Positions 62,523 through 64,000 of a DNA stretch of 64,000 nucleotides are shown piece after piece. The stretch lies in NCBI RefSeq assembly GCF_900103215.1, contig NZ_FNGV01000004.1, forward strand, positions 124,001-188,000, given 5' to 3'. Numbering within the stretch: position 1 is the stretch's first letter; each line of letters opens with the position of its first letter. The notes beneath the pieces are model-generated. The model made no database searches and was not told the DNA's origin. It worked only from the letters and a program-made list of their open reading frames with translations. Origin of the DNA: Kriegella aquimaris. Lineage in GTDB: Bacteria; Bacteroidota; Bacteroidia; Flavobacteriales; Flavobacteriaceae. Made by a program: the position numbers and the translations under genes.

Positions 62523-63977
62523 ATGAAATCCATCTACTGGTTTTTTCTGTTTGCCCTTCTAATTTCATCCCCCTCCATAGCACAAACAACTAGTATTCAA
62601 GATACACTCAGTACGACAATAACTGCGACGACTATTACCAATGACATGGGAACGTCTGAAATCATTGCGAACGAAGGTTTTTCAATAAGTAGTCTATGGC
62701 GTGGTATTCTGGGCATGGGGGTGCTGATTTTTATTTCCTTTCTCTTTAGTGCGAATAGAAAAGCCATTAATTGGAAAACCGTCGGTATCGGTCTAGGCAT
62801 ACAATTGTTGATTGCCATTGGTGTTTTAAAAGTTCCTATTGTACAACTGCTCTTCGATAGTATCGGAAGGGTTTTTGTCAGTGTATTGGATTATACCCGG
62901 GCAGGAAGTAAATTTCTGTTCGAGGGACTTGTCATCGACATGGATACCTTCGGCTTTATTTTCGCCTTTCAAGTACTTCCCACTATTATCTTTTTCTCGG
63001 CACTGACCTCGGTACTGTTCTATCTAGGAATCATCCAGAAAGTAGTGAAGGGCCTGGCCTGGCTATTGACCAAATCATTGGGCATTTCGGGCGCTGAAAG
63101 CCTGAGTATTGCCGGAAACATATTTTTGGGCCAAACCGAAGCTCCTTTATTGATCAAGGCCTATTTGGAAAAAATGAACAAATCGGAGATCTTGTTGGTT
63201 ATGATCGGAGGTATGGCTACTGTGGCGGGCGCCGTACTGGCTGCCTATATCGGCTTTTTAGGTGGTGATGACCCGGCACTTCGATTGACTTTTGCAAAAC
63301 ACTTATTGGCCGCTTCGGTTATGGCGGCGCCCGGGGCGATCGTTGTCTCTAAAATTCTATACCCTCAGACAGAGGCCATCGATACCAATGTAAAAGTATC
63401 TAGCGAAAAAATTGGCGCCAACATTTTGGATGCCATCGCCAACGGAACTACGGAAGGTCTAAAACTGGCGGTAAATGTTGGTGCCATGCTTTTAGTTTTT
63501 GTGGCGTTTATTGCCATGCTCAACGGTATTTTCGGATGGATCGGCGACTTTACCACCCTTAATGGTTGGATTGCCAAGAACTCCATGTACGAACAATTAT
63601 CGTTGGAGGCCATTTTAGGAACTATTTTCGCTCCGCTGATGTGGTTGATCGGGGTGGCCAAGGAAGATATTATGTTGATGGGACAGTTATTGGGCATTAA
63701 ATTGGCAGCCAGTGAATTTATCGGTTATATTCAATTGGCCGAACTTAAAAACGTCGTTAGCGCCACCCATTTCACGTACAACAAATCCATTATTATGGCC
63801 ACGTATATGCTTTGTGGCTTTGCCAATTTTGCTTCTATCGGTATACAAATCGGTGGTATCGGCTCCCTCGCTCCCGGTCAACGTAAGACACTTTCTGAAT
63901 TTGGTATGCGTGCCGTTCTGGGCGGATCTCTAGCCTCTTTGCTTTCGGCTACAATTGCGGGAATGATTTTGGGGTAA
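62523..63977 (+). CDS. Concentrative nucleoside transporter (NupC/CNT family)
   Basis: A 484-residue inner-membrane symporter for nucleosides. It has a signal-like first segment followed by an extracytoplasmic loop of about 40 residues, then about nine membrane spans. Conserved elements: GNIFLGQTEAPLLIKAYLEKMNKSEILLVMIGGMATVAGAV, SVMAAPGAIVVSKIL, LGTIFAPLMWLIGV and TYMLCGFANFASIGIQIGGIG with the nucleoside-binding G-x-x-x-F-A-N. Cleavable-looking N-terminal segment (ISSPSIAQT) is common in Bacteroidota CNTs. Partner for the deoxynucleoside kinase by function, not by position. Confidence 0.92.
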   Translation: MKSIYWFFLFALLISSPSIAQTTSIQDTLSTTITATTITNDMGTSEIIANEGFSISSLWRGILGMGVLIFISFLFSANRKAINWKTVGIGLGIQLLIAIGVLKVPIVQLLFDSIGRVFVSVLDYTRAGSKFLFEGLVIDMDTFGFIFAFQVLPTIIFFSALTSVLFYLGIIQKVVKGLAWLLTKSLGISGAESLSIAGNIFLGQTEAPLLIKAYLEKMNKSEILLVMIGGMATVAGAVLAAYIGFLGGDDPALRLTFAKHLLAASVMAAPGAIVVSKILYPQTEAIDTNVKVSSEKIGANILDAIANGTTEGLKLAVNVGAMLLVFVAFIAMLNGIFGWIGDFTTLNGWIAKNSMYEQLSLEAILGTIFAPLMWLIGVAKEDIMLMGQLLGIKLAASEFIGYIQLAELKNVVSATHFTYNKSIIMATYMLCGFANFASIGIQIGGIGSLAPGQRKTLSEFGMRAVLGGSLASLLSATIAGMILG

Positions 63978-63979
63978 AT

Positions 63980-64000
63980 CCCCCTAGACCCTGAAGGGGG
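63980..64000 (+). terminator. Possible terminator hairpin, cut by the window end
   Basis: CCCCCT (63980-63985) and AGGGGG (63995-64000) form a 6-bp stem right after the transporter stop. Any T-run would be beyond the window. A competing stem GGGG/CCCC (63971-63983) includes the stop codon. Confidence 0.4.

Noticed and set aside
1-64000. CRISPR array, insertion sequence, prophage, tRNA or rRNA genes
   Set aside because: No direct-repeat arrays, transposase or phage genes, or tRNA/rRNA-like sequence were seen in any intergenic region.

Overview
The window reads as a chromosomal segment of a marine-type flavobacterium (Bacteroidota, Flavobacteriaceae). Evidence: a GldA-type gliding ABC ATPase, a GLPGLI-family protein, flavobacterial outer-membrane barrels with carboxypeptidase-regulatory domains, DUF3857 transglutaminase-like proteins, almost no Shine-Dalgarno sites, and promoters of the Bacteroidota form TTG-N18..20-TAnnTTTG. 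It is about 40 percent GC by eye. No transposase, integrase, phage gene, tRNA, rRNA or CRISPR array was seen. The genes are mostly core metabolism, but regulation is unusually dense.

Layout. 1-6.7 kb (minus): rsgA, dtd, two DUF3857 proteins, a MazG-type pyrophosphohydrolase and aroA (cut by the left edge). 7.4-11.8 kb (minus): an aromatic amino acid operon (pheA, aminotransferase, tyrA, DAHP synthase-chorismate mutase) behind a Phe/Tyr-rich leader peptide and terminator, a textbook attenuator. 11.9-18 kb: gldA, a double-thioredoxin lipoprotein, a serine hydrolase, a DUF2807 protein and a PagL-like lipid A deacylase. 18.1-23.7 kb (minus): a SAM-I riboswitch controls metH (split into two genes) and metF; a small four-helix-bundle gene bracketed by inverted repeats lies between the metH halves. 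23.7-32.4 kb (minus): assimilatory sulfate reduction (DUF2061-cysH-cysD-cysN), then sulfite reductase, siroheme synthesis and a ferredoxin-NADP reductase, with an Rrf2 regulator and matching palindromic operators. 32.5-38.1 kb: secreted peptidase, phosphoesterase and beta-propeller proteins. 38.4-46.3 kb (minus): metZ-like gene, a trifunctional MetX-aspartokinase-homoserine dehydrogenase fusion, metY behind a second SAM-I riboswitch, and metK behind a SAM-II-like pseudoknot. 46.4-52.9 kb: outer-membrane barrel plus GLPGLI pair, deoxynucleoside kinase, App1-type phosphatase, TonB-like protein. 53-59.7 kb (minus): membrane and soluble pyrophosphatases side by side, a DUF5686 outer-membrane protein, pdhB. 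59.8-64 kb (plus): etfBA, a bifunctional-nuclease-family protein and a concentrative nucleoside transporter.

How the genes work together. Sulfate is activated and reduced to sulfide by CysDN, CysH and sulfite reductase (siroheme from CobA and the Met8-like protein, electrons probably from the reductase at 23745). Sulfide is joined by MetY/MetZ to activated homoserine made by the MetX-AK-HSD fusion; homocysteine is methylated by the split MetH with methyl-THF from MetF, and MetK makes SAM. SAM feeds back through three riboswitches of apparently two unrelated classes, while the sulfate end appears to be under an Rrf2 repressor. The window therefore holds nearly the whole sulfate-to-SAM route. 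The observations most worth a second look are the pheA attenuator, the SAM-II-like element before metK with an inserted hairpin, the shared leader element of the two SAM-I units, the four-helix-bundle cassette inside the met operon, and the Rrf2 operator set.
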